From CALNBC01 sp050945915 (lineage in GTDB: Bacteria > Bacillota > Clostridia > Christensenellales > CALWSW01), in assembly GCA_050945915.1 (NCBI GenBank), contig JBMNTV010000001.1:52213-116212 (forward strand): a DNA stretch of 64,000 nucleotides, written 5' to 3'. The translations under genes were made by a program, and so were the position numbers. The notes beneath the pieces were generated by a model. That model was not told the origin of the DNA, did not search any database, and worked only from the letters and a program-made list of their open reading frames with translations. Below are positions 49,807-58,828 of this stretch, piece after piece; within the stretch, counting starts at the first letter, position 1, and each line of letters opens with the position of its first letter.

Positions 49807-51573
49807 CTACCTTCTCATCTTGGGGTCGAATGCGTCGCGCAGTCCGTCACCCACAAAGTTGAAACCGAGCACTGTGGCGAGAATGAGCAGTCCGGCTGGC
49901 ATCCAGATAAACCAGTAATTGGTCATGACATAAATATTGGTTGCGGCGTTGATGATCGTTCCCCAGGAAGCGAGCGGGTATTTAACACCCAGTCCTAGGA
50001 AGGACAGCGTCGCTTCGGTGATGATGATCTGGCCGAGGTTCATCGTCGCGTTGACGATGAGCAGGGGCATGACGTTCGGCATCAGATGGCGGAAAATTCT
50101 GCGCTTGACGCTGATGCCCGTCGCCTCTGTGGCAACCATGAAATCCTGCTCACGCAGCGACAGGATCTGCCCGCGCACCGTTCTTGCGATTCCCGTCCAT
50201 CCCATGATGCCCAAAAGCACCATCAGCAAATAGATTCGAATCTGGGGCGTGACCTTATAAGCGTCCAGGATCGAAACCAGGATCAGCAGCATGGGCATCG
50301 TCGGTATGCAGTTGAACAGGTCGACGAAACGCATGATGACCGTGTCCACCCATCCGCCGAAGTAACCGGAAACGCCGCCCAGCACGACGCCGATCACCAG
50401 CTCGATCAGCACGACCACAAAACCGACCATCAGGGACACGCGGCCGCCGTACATCAATCTGGTCAAAACGTCCATGCCGTTCGCGTCGGTACCCAGCGGG
50501 TGCTCGGCAGACGGCGGGGCATACATGTCGATCAGCTCGGTGAGCATATCGGTTCGGATGACAAAGTTGGCATTCGACCGGGTGATGGTGTAGAGCCTTT
50601 CTTCCCCGTTTTCATCGGTCATGACGAAAGACTCCAACTTATCGTCGATAGCCTTGCGGGCCTGCTCTTTGAACTCAAAACTCAGCGTGATGTCTGAGGC
50701 CGTGGGATTGACGATGATGTCTGAAATTGCGGCGAAGTGTTCGCCGTCCTTCAGGATGATGACGTTGCCTTCCTCGTACTCGAGTCCGTAACGGACGCCG
50801 TCATGCTCAAAGGTCTGCGCCTGATTGTTGGCGGCAACCTCGGCGGCAATACGGAAGCTGACGGAGTTGACGACCGGCAGATCGGCATGATTATAAGCGT
50901 CAAACACCTTCAGGGATGCCACTGCGATCTCAGTCGGGATGCAGACGTCATAATCCCTGTCGTTTTGGATGATGGAGTAGGCTTCGCCCTTATAGACCAT
51001 CGTTTCTTCGCCGGCGGACTGGGCGGCCTCAAAGGCGGCTTTGAAATCCTCGGTGATTTCGATTCCGCCGGGAAGGTCTTCATAGTCATAGAAAGCCTTG
51101 AGAACGTGCACCTTCGCAACGGTGATCGTGCTGGAAACGGCATAGAGATCGTCGCCCAGCACTTCAAGCTGGTAAATCTCACCGTCGAACCCCGTAAAGC
51201 TGGTTTCACCAGAGTTGACGGCAAGAACCATCTTCGCCCTGGCGGCATTGTCAAAGGTAATGCCCTCCATGACGGTGTATCTCAGTTCCCTGTTGTAGAT
51301 GGCGTTTGCGTACTGGGTGGGCGACTGCTCATAGGTTTTGAAAACCTGCGATTCACCGTATGGGCTGAGGAGCCCGCCGATGAACGAGAAAGTAAACATG
51401 AGAACAAGGATGATGAGTCCTGTAATGGCCAGCTTACTCCTCATGAAGCGCCGGAGCACCAGCATGGTAGGAGAGAGTACTTTAACGCGGCGCTCGTCGT
51501 CCAGCGCGGTATAGGCTTGTTCGTCCGCGTCCTTGTGCAATCTTTTTTCATCCTGATCATACTTGCCGTTCAT
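49807..51573 (-). CDS. oppC: Oligopeptide ABC transporter permease OppC with large extracytoplasmic insertion
   Basis: A 588-residue permease, nearly twice the usual 300. The first helix (about 46-66) and the transporter domain from about 355 (HPLGTDANGMDVLTR) to the end match OppC/DppC. Between them lie about 285 residues without membrane helices that must face outside. The insert contains three or four repeats of a pattern with FDGEIYQLEV, YKGEAYSII, HDGVRYGLEY and NGEERLYTI, each followed by mixed helical segments. The EAA loop EATGISVKRRIFRH is intact. It lies 12 bases after oppB. Confidence 0.9.
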   Translation of the reverse strand: MNGKYDQDEKRLHKDADEQAYTALDDERRVKVLSPTMLVLRRFMRSKLAITGLIILVLMFTFSFIGGLLSPYGESQVFKTYEQSPTQYANAIYNRELRYTVMEGITFDNAARAKMVLAVNSGETSFTGFDGEIYQLEVLGDDLYAVSSTITVAKVHVLKAFYDYEDLPGGIEITEDFKAAFEAAQSAGEETMVYKGEAYSIIQNDRDYDVCIPTEIAVASLKVFDAYNHADLPVVNSVSFRIAAEVAANNQAQTFEHDGVRYGLEYEEGNVIILKDGEHFAAISDIIVNPTASDITLSFEFKEQARKAIDDKLESFVMTDENGEERLYTITRSNANFVIRTDMLTELIDMYAPPSAEHPLGTDANGMDVLTRLMYGGRVSLMVGFVVVLIELVIGVVLGGVSGYFGGWVDTVIMRFVDLFNCIPTMPMLLILVSILDAYKVTPQIRIYLLMVLLGIMGWTGIARTVRGQILSLREQDFMVATEATGISVKRRIFRHLMPNVMPLLIVNATMNLGQIIITEATLSFLGLGVKYPLASWGTIINAATNIYVMTNYWFIWMPAGLLILATVLGFNFVGDGLRDAFDPKMRR

Positions 51574-51585
51574 GTACTCACCTCC

Positions 51586-52572
51586 TTAGTTTGCTCTTAC
51601 GCGCGGATCCACCACTGCGTACATAACGTCCGCCAGCAGCAGGCTGATCTGGGTAAGAATGATAATAAATGTCATATAAAACATGGTGAAGGGGATATCT
51701 CCTCCCACCAGCGCCTGATAAGACGTCCATCCGATGCCCGGGATCTGGAACAGCGTTTCCGTGATTAGCGCGCCGCTGAACATGGCGGGCAACAGGTAGG
51801 ACAGATAAGAAATCAGGGGAATCAGGGTATTCCTGAAGGCATGCTTGTTGATGACCTTCTTTTCCGGAAGCCCCTTCGCGCGGGCAGTGCGGATATAGTC
51901 GGAATTCAGCACTTCGAGCATATTGGTTCTCGTATAGCGCATCAGCCCGCCGATGCTCAGCATGCCCAGGGTGATCACGGGCAGCACATAGTGGGAGGCG
52001 ATGTCCATGATCTTGCCAAACTCGGTAAGCTGCTGATGGTATCGTCCAACCATGCCATAAAGGTCGAACCATTGCAGTTTGATGGCGAATATATATTTAA
52101 GTAACGACGCCAGGAAGAATGTGGGCAACGAGATACCCATCATCGCGAATACCGTGACGGCGTAATCTGTTTTGCTGTATTGTTTTCGCGCTGCCAGGAT
52201 TCCCAGGGGAATGCCGCAGCCGAGCTCGATCACAAGGGTGATGGAACTCAATATCAGGGAGTACCAAATGACTTCCTTGAATTTTTCAACAACGGGCACA
52301 GTAAACTGCCAGCTGTCCCCGAAATTGCCTTGGACAGCCTGTCCAACCCAATGGACATACCCTTCGGGTATGCTCTTATCCATGCCGTAGTATGCATTGA
52401 GCTGCTCGAGCCACTCGGTGTAGCTCTTGCTGTTCTGCTGCATGGAGCGCTGCCGGGCCAGATTCTCGACATATGAGGTGGGCAGGCAACGCACGACCGC
52501 ATACACGATCAATGAGCCGAAAATAACGATGAAAAATGCCAGTATTAGGCGTCTGACAAGAAACTTGCGCAT
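51586..52572 (-). CDS. oppB: Oligopeptide ABC transporter permease OppB
   Basis: A 328-residue permease of normal length with six helices. The N-terminal helix, the DppB-type segment NFGDSWQF, the coupling loop TARAKGLPEKKVINKH and the C-terminal GIGWTSYQALVGGD are typical. It pairs with the enlarged OppC to form the membrane channel. Confidence 0.93.
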   Translation of the reverse strand: MRKFLVRRLILAFFIVIFGSLIVYAVVRCLPTSYVENLARQRSMQQNSKSYTEWLEQLNAYYGMDKSIPEGYVHWVGQAVQGNFGDSWQFTVPVVEKFKEVIWYSLILSSITLVIELGCGIPLGILAARKQYSKTDYAVTVFAMMGISLPTFFLASLLKYIFAIKLQWFDLYGMVGRYHQQLTEFGKIMDIASHYVLPVITLGMLSIGGLMRYTRTNMLEVLNSDYIRTARAKGLPEKKVINKHAFRNTLIPLISYLSYLLPAMFSGALITETLFQIPGIGWTSYQALVGGDIPFTMFYMTFIIILTQISLLLADVMYAVVDPRVRAN

Positions 52573-52674
52573 AGGTTAACCCCGCTCTCTAAAATTTTAC
52601 GCCAATTCGGCGAGGCCCCATAATCGACAAATACAGACCGAACTTGGAAGGGCTCGACAAAGTTCATAAGGATG

Positions 52675-52699
52675 TTGAGCCCACTACTCGTGGGCTCAA
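52675..52699. repeat. Intercistronic hairpin between oppA and oppB
   Basis: TTGAGCCCAC pairs perfectly with GTGGGCTCAA around TACTC. There is no T run leftward. A 3' hairpin after the binding-protein gene is a common way to keep its mRNA more abundant than that of the permeases. Confidence 0.65.
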
Positions 52700-52724
52700 C
52701 ACCAATCAGCCGAATTCTGTCTGA

Positions 52725-55232
52725 TTATGCTTTGGGACCGGCTACGACCTTTCCGTCCTTAACGGTGAAGCCAGCAGCCTCGAAGTAGCCAAGGGCAGCC
52801 TGGATGGCAGCAGCGTACCTCTCCTCCTGCGTCATGTCGGATGTGTAGATGGGATTGCCGTTCACATCCACAGAGAACGCATGCACAAAACCTTCGTCGG
52901 TGGGCTGCGGAGCCGCCCAAGAAGTGTTAGAGATCGGGTACTGGATCACGCTGGCGGCATCGCCATAGTAGCTGTTGATCGCAACGTCGCGATAGACGGC
53001 AAACACGGTGGCCAGGGCCTTGCGCAGGCACTTGGACTCATAGGAGCCGGGATCGCCGCCAACGTTGATGGTCGCAGCGTTCAGGCCAAGATAGCCGTAG
53101 CCGAGGTTGTCAACGCGAACGGTGGTCACAACGTCGCCCGTCAGCTCGCCGTTGGAGTTGTAGCCACGAATCTCTTCAAAGTATGCGCGGGAACCGGTGA
53201 GCTCGCCTGCGTCAATGGTGCCGGCGGCAACGGCAGCGGCAACTTCGGAAGAAGTCGTGGTCTTGAACTGGACGTACTTGGTCTTCGGAGCGCCCTTGTA
53301 GTAGTGCTCGTTCGCCTCGTAGTAGATGGTCTTGTTCTCGAACTTGATGAACTTGTACGGACCAGCGCCCATGGGAACGGTCGCCTTCTCCTTGACTACG
53401 GACAGGTCGCCGAAGGGATGGCCGAACTTGTTGTTCTCATAGTCGTACTGGGCAGGATCGCCATAGTAATGCAGCGGGGCAATGCTGACGCTGCAGATGG
53501 AGTAGATCGCGGGGGCAGAGTAGCCTTCGGTCTGCACCTGAACGGTGTAGTCGTCCAGTTTCTTGATGCCAGCGATGTTGGGCACGCCACCTTCGCCTTC
53601 GGGGTCAGCGGTGCCGAAGTGGGTGATGAACTTGCTGGAGATAGCGCCGCGGATGTCTGCGCCCACAGCGGATTCGGTGGCCGCATAAGCATCGGGATCG
53701 CCCGCATAGGCTTCGTAGGTCTCGGCATAGAAGTCGTCAACGGTGGGCACGTCGTCACCCTCAAGGGTCCAGGACTTGCCGGTGGCAGCGCCAACGAACT
53801 CGCCCTCGTCGTTGAAGGAGCCAAAGCCCCACATCGTCATGCCGTACATGACATGAAGCTTCTCGTTGTCCTTGATGTCGGCAGCGGTGCGGCCGTTTGC
53901 GTACTTGTTGGCGTAATCGTCGTTCAGGTACTTGGAAACCACGTAATCGACGATGCCAGCCACGTCAGCCTTCCAGTTCTCGGTCAGGCCGTCCCAGAAG
54001 TACTTCTGCATTTCCTCGGTCCAGGCATCAGCGGAAGACCAGACGTGGTCGGGGCCAGCCGCGTAGATGTCCTCGACGAGTTTGCTGTACTTCGCATAGA
54101 TCTCATCGGAGGTCTGGGTCATGTAGTTCTTCAGACCAATGATGGGATAGGAGTTCAGGGTGGTGGAGCCCGCGTAGTCAGGATCCAGGTATACGTAATA
54201 GGTGAAGATCAAATCGTCCGCAGTCACGGGCTTGCCGTCACTGAACTTGAGGTCGTCGCGGAGCTTGATCACATAGGTGGTCACGTTGGCAGCCTCGTCA
54301 AAGTCGACAGAGATGTCAGCGGGGCCGGTATAGGTGTAATCCGTTCCGTTGAAGTTGATGGTTTCGCCCTCGATCGCGTTGAACACGATGCCGCCGAGAC
54401 GGTCGGTGGTCAGCGGAGCGATCTGGGTCATATCAACGGCGTCCATATCATAGCCGGTGTCGGCAAAGAAGGGACTGAACTTCTCGGAGAACTCCTGGTA
54501 CGCCACAACGAGGGGATCGTTGGGGTCTACCATCTCGATCTTCTCAGCTTCCTTCATCCAGAGCCAGTAGGACGTCATATCCGGCGTCACGGTGTCCATC
54601 TTGACGCGCTGGGTGGAGAAGACGGTGCAGTTCTGGCGCTGATAGGTGGGCAGCTCGACGGCCCAGTCAGCAATCTCGTCCAGAGCCAGCTTGTAGATCG
54701 CCTTGCGGTAGGCCTGATCGTCGCTGGTGCGAGCGTCCATGATGTACTGATCCAGCTTCTCGGAAGTGATGCGGTAATGGTTGGAGTCAGAACCGCCCAG
54801 CCCCGGGACGTTGCTGGAATGGTACACCTGGTACATATCCGGGTCAATGGTGGAGCCCCATGCGGCCGTCCACAGGTCCTGAACGCCGGCATCGAGAGCA
54901 TCCCAAAGAACGTTGGAATCGCTGGGGTCGTTGATGTGGAGCTTGATTCCGATGGAGGCAAGGGCAGCCTGAGCGTCGGTCAAGATCGCAAAGGCGGGGT
55001 GATCGCCAACGCCATCACCGGGGACAATAACCTCATACTCGAGGTAAGACTTGCCGTCCGCACGAGTAGCGACTTCACCGGGAGTCTCTTCTTCGGGAAC
55101 CGGGGTCGCTTCCGAATCGGGAGCGGGCGTTGCTTCGGGCTCGGTCGTTGCGGGCGCGCATCCGGTTACGAATGAAGCGATCATCATGCAAGCAACCAGG
55201 AGCGCCAAGAACGCCAGGTTCTTTTTCTTCAT
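52725..55232 (-). CDS. oppA: Oligopeptide-binding lipoprotein, apparently circularly permuted
   Basis: An 835-residue family-5 solute-binding protein. The lipobox is FVTGC with the lipidated cysteine at 25, then an acidic Pro/Thr/Glu spacer to about 58. Residues 61-234 (EVIVPGDGVGDHPAF, WTAAWGSTIDPDMYQ, WAVELPTYQRQN, YWLWMKEAEKIEM) are what normally ends such proteins. Residues 236-835 begin PNDPLVVAYQEFSEKFSPFF, which normally starts the mature protein, and stop at FTVKDGKVVAGPKA, normally the point just before the final segment. So the C-terminal segment has moved to the front. AAGGAGG precedes the ATG. It leads the opp operon. Confidence 0.9.
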   Translation of the reverse strand: MKKKNLAFLALLVACMMIASFVTGCAPATTEPEATPAPDSEATPVPEEETPGEVATRADGKSYLEYEVIVPGDGVGDHPAFAILTDAQAALASIGIKLHINDPSDSNVLWDALDAGVQDLWTAAWGSTIDPDMYQVYHSSNVPGLGGSDSNHYRITSEKLDQYIMDARTSDDQAYRKAIYKLALDEIADWAVELPTYQRQNCTVFSTQRVKMDTVTPDMTSYWLWMKEAEKIEMVDPNDPLVVAYQEFSEKFSPFFADTGYDMDAVDMTQIAPLTTDRLGGIVFNAIEGETINFNGTDYTYTGPADISVDFDEAANVTTYVIKLRDDLKFSDGKPVTADDLIFTYYVYLDPDYAGSTTLNSYPIIGLKNYMTQTSDEIYAKYSKLVEDIYAAGPDHVWSSADAWTEEMQKYFWDGLTENWKADVAGIVDYVVSKYLNDDYANKYANGRTAADIKDNEKLHVMYGMTMWGFGSFNDEGEFVGAATGKSWTLEGDDVPTVDDFYAETYEAYAGDPDAYAATESAVGADIRGAISSKFITHFGTADPEGEGGVPNIAGIKKLDDYTVQVQTEGYSAPAIYSICSVSIAPLHYYGDPAQYDYENNKFGHPFGDLSVVKEKATVPMGAGPYKFIKFENKTIYYEANEHYYKGAPKTKYVQFKTTTSSEVAAAVAAGTIDAGELTGSRAYFEEIRGYNSNGELTGDVVTTVRVDNLGYGYLGLNAATINVGGDPGSYESKCLRKALATVFAVYRDVAINSYYGDAASVIQYPISNTSWAAPQPTDEGFVHAFSVDVNGNPIYTSDMTQEERYAAAIQAALGYFEAAGFTVKDGKVVAGPKA

Positions 55233-55254
55233 TTTTTACCCTCCTTATCAATTC

Positions 55255-55296
55255 GCGATGCAACCGACAATTTTGAATCATACAAATTGCGATGCA
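55255..55296. repeat. Direct repeats in the oppA leader
   Basis: GCGATGCA occurs at 55255-55262 and 55289-55296, 34 bases apart, between the promoter and the oppA start; candidate regulator sites. Confidence 0.35.
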
Positions 55297-55309
55297 TTCT
55301 GCTTTTTCA

Positions 55310-55338
55310 ACTATACTCAACTAATGTTCAACTGTCAA
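55310..55338 (-). promoter_or_regulatory. Sigma-A promoter of the opp operon
   Basis: On the minus strand, TTGACA (55338-55333), 17 bases, TATAGT (55315-55310). The leader is about 70 bases. Confidence 0.85.
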
Positions 55339-55416
55339 TATGAATACTTGTAGTATTAGCTTGAATATACTGTATGAAGGTGCATTATGGCTAAAGAATT
55401 CACATTTTTGGAATTA

Positions 55417-55977
55417 TTAGTCCTTTTTATACTGCTGTTGATTTATGGTTATTACGGGAATTGATCGTTGGTATTTCCACAGTCCAAATGAAATTATGAA
55501 CAGAAAAAACACCATTCCCAAAAACATCCATTCCTTTGAAGGATCCGGCACCTTTTCCGTCAAAAGAAAGACAGCCGTCCCTGCAAACGTCAGTCCGGAA
55601 GTAATCACGAGGCCAAGGGTGGCCTTCTTCAGATCTCCCACCACCGAGTCATGTTCTTTTTCCGTCATGTCCCGTTTCGCGAAGAACTGCTTGATGCAAG
55701 CGTAGAGCATCCAGGCGACGGGCAGGAACATGCCGACATAGGGCAGGGCGACCCAGAGCCGCCTGGTGCCCACGGTGTCCAACAGGCCGGCAACGACAAA
55801 CAGCGCCGCACAAGCAAGGGTCACCGCCAAAAAAAGGATCCTGATGTTCAACAGCTTTTTGTCCGGAACACCATATCTGAAATAGTCGCCTTTATAGGTG
55901 ACCTCATACTTGATCCGACCGCCGCCAAGCTGCGGCGTAACTTCGTACTGTTCGGAATAATACTTCTTGGATTTCAT
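55417..55977 (-). CDS. Four-helix membrane protein of unknown function
   Basis: A 186-residue protein with a soluble N-terminal part (YYSEQYEVTPQLGGGRIKYEVTYKGDYFRYG) and four predicted helices (about 45-65, 75-95, 125-145, 150-170), separated by a charged loop KRDMTEKEHD. The start at 55977 follows GGGGGG. I do not recognise the family. It sits alone between opp and the PHP gene on the same strand. Confidence 0.65.
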   Translation of the reverse strand: MKSKKYYSEQYEVTPQLGGGRIKYEVTYKGDYFRYGVPDKKLLNIRILFLAVTLACAALFVVAGLLDTVGTRRLWVALPYVGMFLPVAWMLYACIKQFFAKRDMTEKEHDSVVGDLKKATLGLVITSGLTFAGTAVFLLTEKVPDPSKEWMFLGMVFFLFIISFGLWKYQRSIPVITINQQQYKKD

Positions 55978-56046
55978 CAAATAACCCCCCGGGCGTGATG
56001 CGTTTATTCTATCACGCCGGGGGGTAGCGGACAACAGCACGAATTT

Positions 56047-56991
56047 TTACAGCGCGTCATACAGTCTTTTCAGTTTGGGGATCGCCATGAACTCCTCGAT
56101 GGTAAGGCCGCACTCGCCCAGCTCCCTTTGGTTCTTGGTTCCCTTTTTCGCGTCTGCGTGGTAATCCGAACCGCCGGAGATAAACAGCCTGCCGCTGTAA
56201 TGGTCGAGAACATCCTGCCAGATCTCTTCCCTGGGGCGCTTGTCCATGCAACTGGTCTTGTCGTAGGTATACCTGCCTTCGATGCCGTCCAGCCCTGCTT
56301 CGATGAGGGTGTCGATGTATTCCCACCGGGTCATCTCTTTGCCGTCCTTGACGACAACCTCGTCGATGAGCATCGGGTGGGCCAGGATCGCGATCCCCCC
56401 CGCCCGATGGATGGCGTCGATGATGTGGGCGCCTGCGGGTTTTTCCCGCTCCACCGAAAGGTAGGGGTCTTCGCGCACCAGGAGCTTTGCGTTTTTCCAG
56501 TCCGCCGTATAGCCCTTCAGGGCCATCATGTCGAAAATCCTTTTTTTCTGCAGTTCCAATATGTCGATTCGCTTGCCGCCAAGGCTCAAAATCTCCTCCA
56601 TGTCCATCGCATAGCCCCGTTCGTTCAAGCGCCTGACCGTTTCGATATACGCCTTGGCCTTGCTGTGGGCGATTTGCCTGGCTTCCTCGGCCATGATGTC
56701 GCCGTCCCAGTCACAGCCCAGGCCGACGATATGCACGTCCTGCACGGTGGTCTCGCAGGAAAATTCGATTCCCCGAATCAGCGCAACGCCCTGGCTTTTC
56801 GCGAATTCGACAAGGTCCATCTCTCCGTTTCCGGGGATGTGGGCGGTTTTGGGCGGGATCACGTCGTGGTCCGTCACCGCGAGTATCTCAACCCCCCGGG
56901 CGACGGCGTTCATCACCAGCTCGTAGGGCGTGTCATTTCCGTCGCTGTTGACGGTATGGGTATGAAGATCGACTGGATATGGAGCTTTCAT
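56047..56991 (-). CDS. PHP-domain phosphoesterase
   Basis: A 314-residue PHP protein. The metal-binding motifs are DLHTHTVNSDG (residues 8-18), VTDHD near 40, GIEFSCE near 72, LAHPM near 200 and GSDYHAD near 268. It resembles the nucleoside 3',5'-bisphosphate phosphatase group (RNase AM/TrpH-like), but has extra sequence around 110-190. GAGG before the ATG at 56991 sets the start. It lies 76 bases after the aldolase gene and probably shares its transcript, so a sugar-phosphate substrate is also possible. Confidence 0.85.
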   Translation of the reverse strand: MKAPYPVDLHTHTVNSDGNDTPYELVMNAVARGVEILAVTDHDVIPPKTAHIPGNGEMDLVEFAKSQGVALIRGIEFSCETTVQDVHIVGLGCDWDGDIMAEEARQIAHSKAKAYIETVRRLNERGYAMDMEEILSLGGKRIDILELQKKRIFDMMALKGYTADWKNAKLLVREDPYLSVEREKPAGAHIIDAIHRAGGIAILAHPMLIDEVVVKDGKEMTRWEYIDTLIEAGLDGIEGRYTYDKTSCMDKRPREEIWQDVLDHYSGRLFISGGSDYHADAKKGTKNQRELGECGLTIEEFMAIPKLKRLYDAL

Positions 56992-57067
56992 GCTTTTTTC
57001 CTCATAGGATGGTTGGATTAGGGAAAGGATGGGATCCATGGTGCGCGTTGTGCGCAAGCATCAACGC

Positions 57068-57907
57068 CTAGAGGGCAAGGTTTTCCCCGGCAAAGACGCG
57101 GATATGCCGTTCGATCAGCGCGCTGGCCGCTTTTTCCACACCTTCGTCCAGCTTGATGGGGTTGATCTTGTGATCCGCAATCAGCCTTTGGGTCTCTTCG
57201 AGGTAGACCTTCTTGAGGGCCGTGGAAATGTTGATCTTTGCCGCGCCAAGCTGCGCCAGCTTATGGAACGCTTCCACCGACAGCCCGGTGCCCCCATGGA
57301 TGACGACGGGGGTTTTTTCTTTTCCAAGGCGCTCCACAAGTTCATAATTCAGCACAGGGACGCCAGTGTATACCCCGTGGGCAGTTCCGACAGACGGCGC
57401 GATGGCATCCACTCCGGTCTTCTCGATGAATTCCATCGTATCCTCATAGGTGGCGGGGCACGCAACATCATGAGAGATGTCGTCCTCCACGCCGCTGATC
57501 ACTCCGACCTCGCCCTCCACCGCCACGCCGCGGCTGTGGGCGTAATCCACCATCTCCTTGGTCTTTTTGATGTTCTCCTCCATGGGGAGGGCGGAAAAAT
57601 CCATCATCACCGCGTCCCAGCCCGCGTCCACGCAGGCTTTGGCAAGGTCGGTGTCCGTGCAATGGTCGAGGTGGATCGCCACTTTGACCTTGGCATCCCG
57701 CCTCAAACCGTCCAACATGCGGAACATCGGCTTGACGCCGTACCGCCTGACCGTCCCCGCCGACGGCTGAAGAATCACGTTTCGGTTTGCCCTTTCGGCT
57801 GCGTCGATGACGGCTTTTGCGGTATTGTAGTTTAGAATGTTGATGGAAGCGACTGCCTTCCTTTCGGTCTTTGCCTGTACCAGGATTTCAGAAAAAAGAT
57901 TCGACAT
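57068..57907 (-). CDS. Class II ketose-bisphosphate aldolase
   Basis: A 279-residue zinc aldolase of the FbaA/GatY/KbaY family. Zinc ligands are in HLDHCTD (near 80), GEVGVI (near 131), GTAHGVY (near 175) and VIHGGTG (near 203). It is shorter than the E. coli FbaA type and close to the 280-residue Bacillus/GatY type. The N-terminus ASINILNYNTAKA departs from the usual AFNVNN. GAGGAGG is upstream. A GntR regulator and an operator palindrome precede it, so it probably serves an inducible sugar pathway rather than core glycolysis. Confidence 0.88.
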   Translation of the reverse strand: MSNLFSEILVQAKTERKAVASINILNYNTAKAVIDAAERANRNVILQPSAGTVRRYGVKPMFRMLDGLRRDAKVKVAIHLDHCTDTDLAKACVDAGWDAVMMDFSALPMEENIKKTKEMVDYAHSRGVAVEGEVGVISGVEDDISHDVACPATYEDTMEFIEKTGVDAIAPSVGTAHGVYTGVPVLNYELVERLGKEKTPVVIHGGTGLSVEAFHKLAQLGAAKINISTALKKVYLEETQRLIADHKINPIKLDEGVEKAASALIERHIRVFAGENLAL

Positions 57908-57937
57908 CTAAACCCCTCCTCTCGGGTAGATACATGA

Positions 57938-57955
57938 TTGTCTGTGTATAGACAA
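57938..57955. promoter_or_regulatory. Palindromic operator upstream of the aldolase gene
   Basis: TTGTCT and AGACAA flank GTGTAT, giving the perfect-armed palindrome TTGTCTGTGTATAGACAA about 31 bases before the aldolase start. Two-fold sites with TCTATAC-like cores are typical for HutC-type GntR regulators, and such a regulator is the neighbouring gene. Confidence 0.65.
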
Positions 57956-57963
57956 CCATTCTG

Positions 57964-57995
57964 AAACAAAAAGGGATGGCGCTAAGCCGTCCCTT
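57964..57995 (-). terminator. Terminator of the GntR gene
   Basis: Leftward, AAGGGACGGC pairs with GCCATCCCTT (one G-T pair) around a five-base loop, followed by TTTGTTT, 40 bases after the stop. Confidence 0.85.
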
Positions 57996-58035
57996 ATCTT
58001 CCGGTCATCGACAGATGGGGCAAGGCCCCTTCTCG

Positions 58036-58761
58036 CTACGCTTCATATTCAAAATGAAGCTTGACCTTGTCTCCCCGAAACAGCACCTTGGTGTATTCGA
58101 AGATGGTGCCGTCCGCCGTTTTGTTGACGTCTTCCAGCATCAAAACGGGGTATCCCCTGTCGATCTGCAGGAGTTCAGCCTCTTCCGCGCTCGCGGGAAC
58201 GGATTCCAGCGATTCGGAGACCGAAGCCGCCTTGTATCCGAACTGGCGCTCCACGATCACGCAGAGCTGTTCGCCCTCAAGGTCGGCCCCTTCAAACCCG
58301 GGGCAAAGGGAAACGGGAATATAGGAACGATGAAGGCTGATAGGCTGACCGCCGGTATATCGGATACGCTCGATATAAGTAACCATATCGCCGGGGGCGA
58401 TGCCCAGTGCGGCGGCGATGTTGTTGTTCGCCGGGATTTTTTCGAATTTTACGAGACGGGTGCGGATCTCATAACCCATCTTTTCGAGCTGCTCGCGAAC
58501 CCCCATATAGGCGGGCGAGCGGGTCGCGATCTTTGGCTCGGAAACGAAAGTTCCCTTGCCCTGCACGCGATACAGCAGTCCCTCTTTCACAAGCATGGTT
58601 ATGACTGAACGGACAGTCATCCGAGAAAGCCCATACATCTTGCTGAGCTCATTTTCTGATGGGATGGCCTGATTCACCTTCCATTCGCCATTCATGATCG
58701 AAGTGCGCAGCAAATCTTCCAACTGAGCGTATAAGGGCTTCGGGTTGTTCCTGTCCAGCAT
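58036..58761 (-). CDS. GntR family regulator, HutC/UTRA type
   Basis: A 241-residue regulator. Residues about 8-72 are the winged helix (QAIPSENELSKMYGLSRMTV and LLYRVQGKGTFV). Residues about 95-235 form the UTRA effector domain (YIERIRYTGGQPISLHRSYI), which binds a small sugar-phosphate-like ligand in this family. Its gene has its own promoter and terminator, and the palindrome in front of the next gene is its most likely target. GGGAGG precedes the ATG. Confidence 0.9.
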   Translation of the reverse strand: MLDRNNPKPLYAQLEDLLRTSIMNGEWKVNQAIPSENELSKMYGLSRMTVRSVITMLVKEGLLYRVQGKGTFVSEPKIATRSPAYMGVREQLEKMGYEIRTRLVKFEKIPANNNIAAALGIAPGDMVTYIERIRYTGGQPISLHRSYIPVSLCPGFEGADLEGEQLCVIVERQFGYKAASVSESLESVPASAEEAELLQIDRGYPVLMLEDVNKTADGTIFEYTKVLFRGDKVKLHFEYEA

Positions 58762-58828
58762 GCTTGCCTCCCATTGTCGTCATGTAATACCGAAGAGATG
58801 TTATAAAGAATATTCTTTGGTTTACATG

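Noticed and set aside
52881..55175. A 764-codon open frame antisense to oppA
   Set aside because: Valine/glycine-rich shadow of the oppA codon pattern with no domain resemblance.
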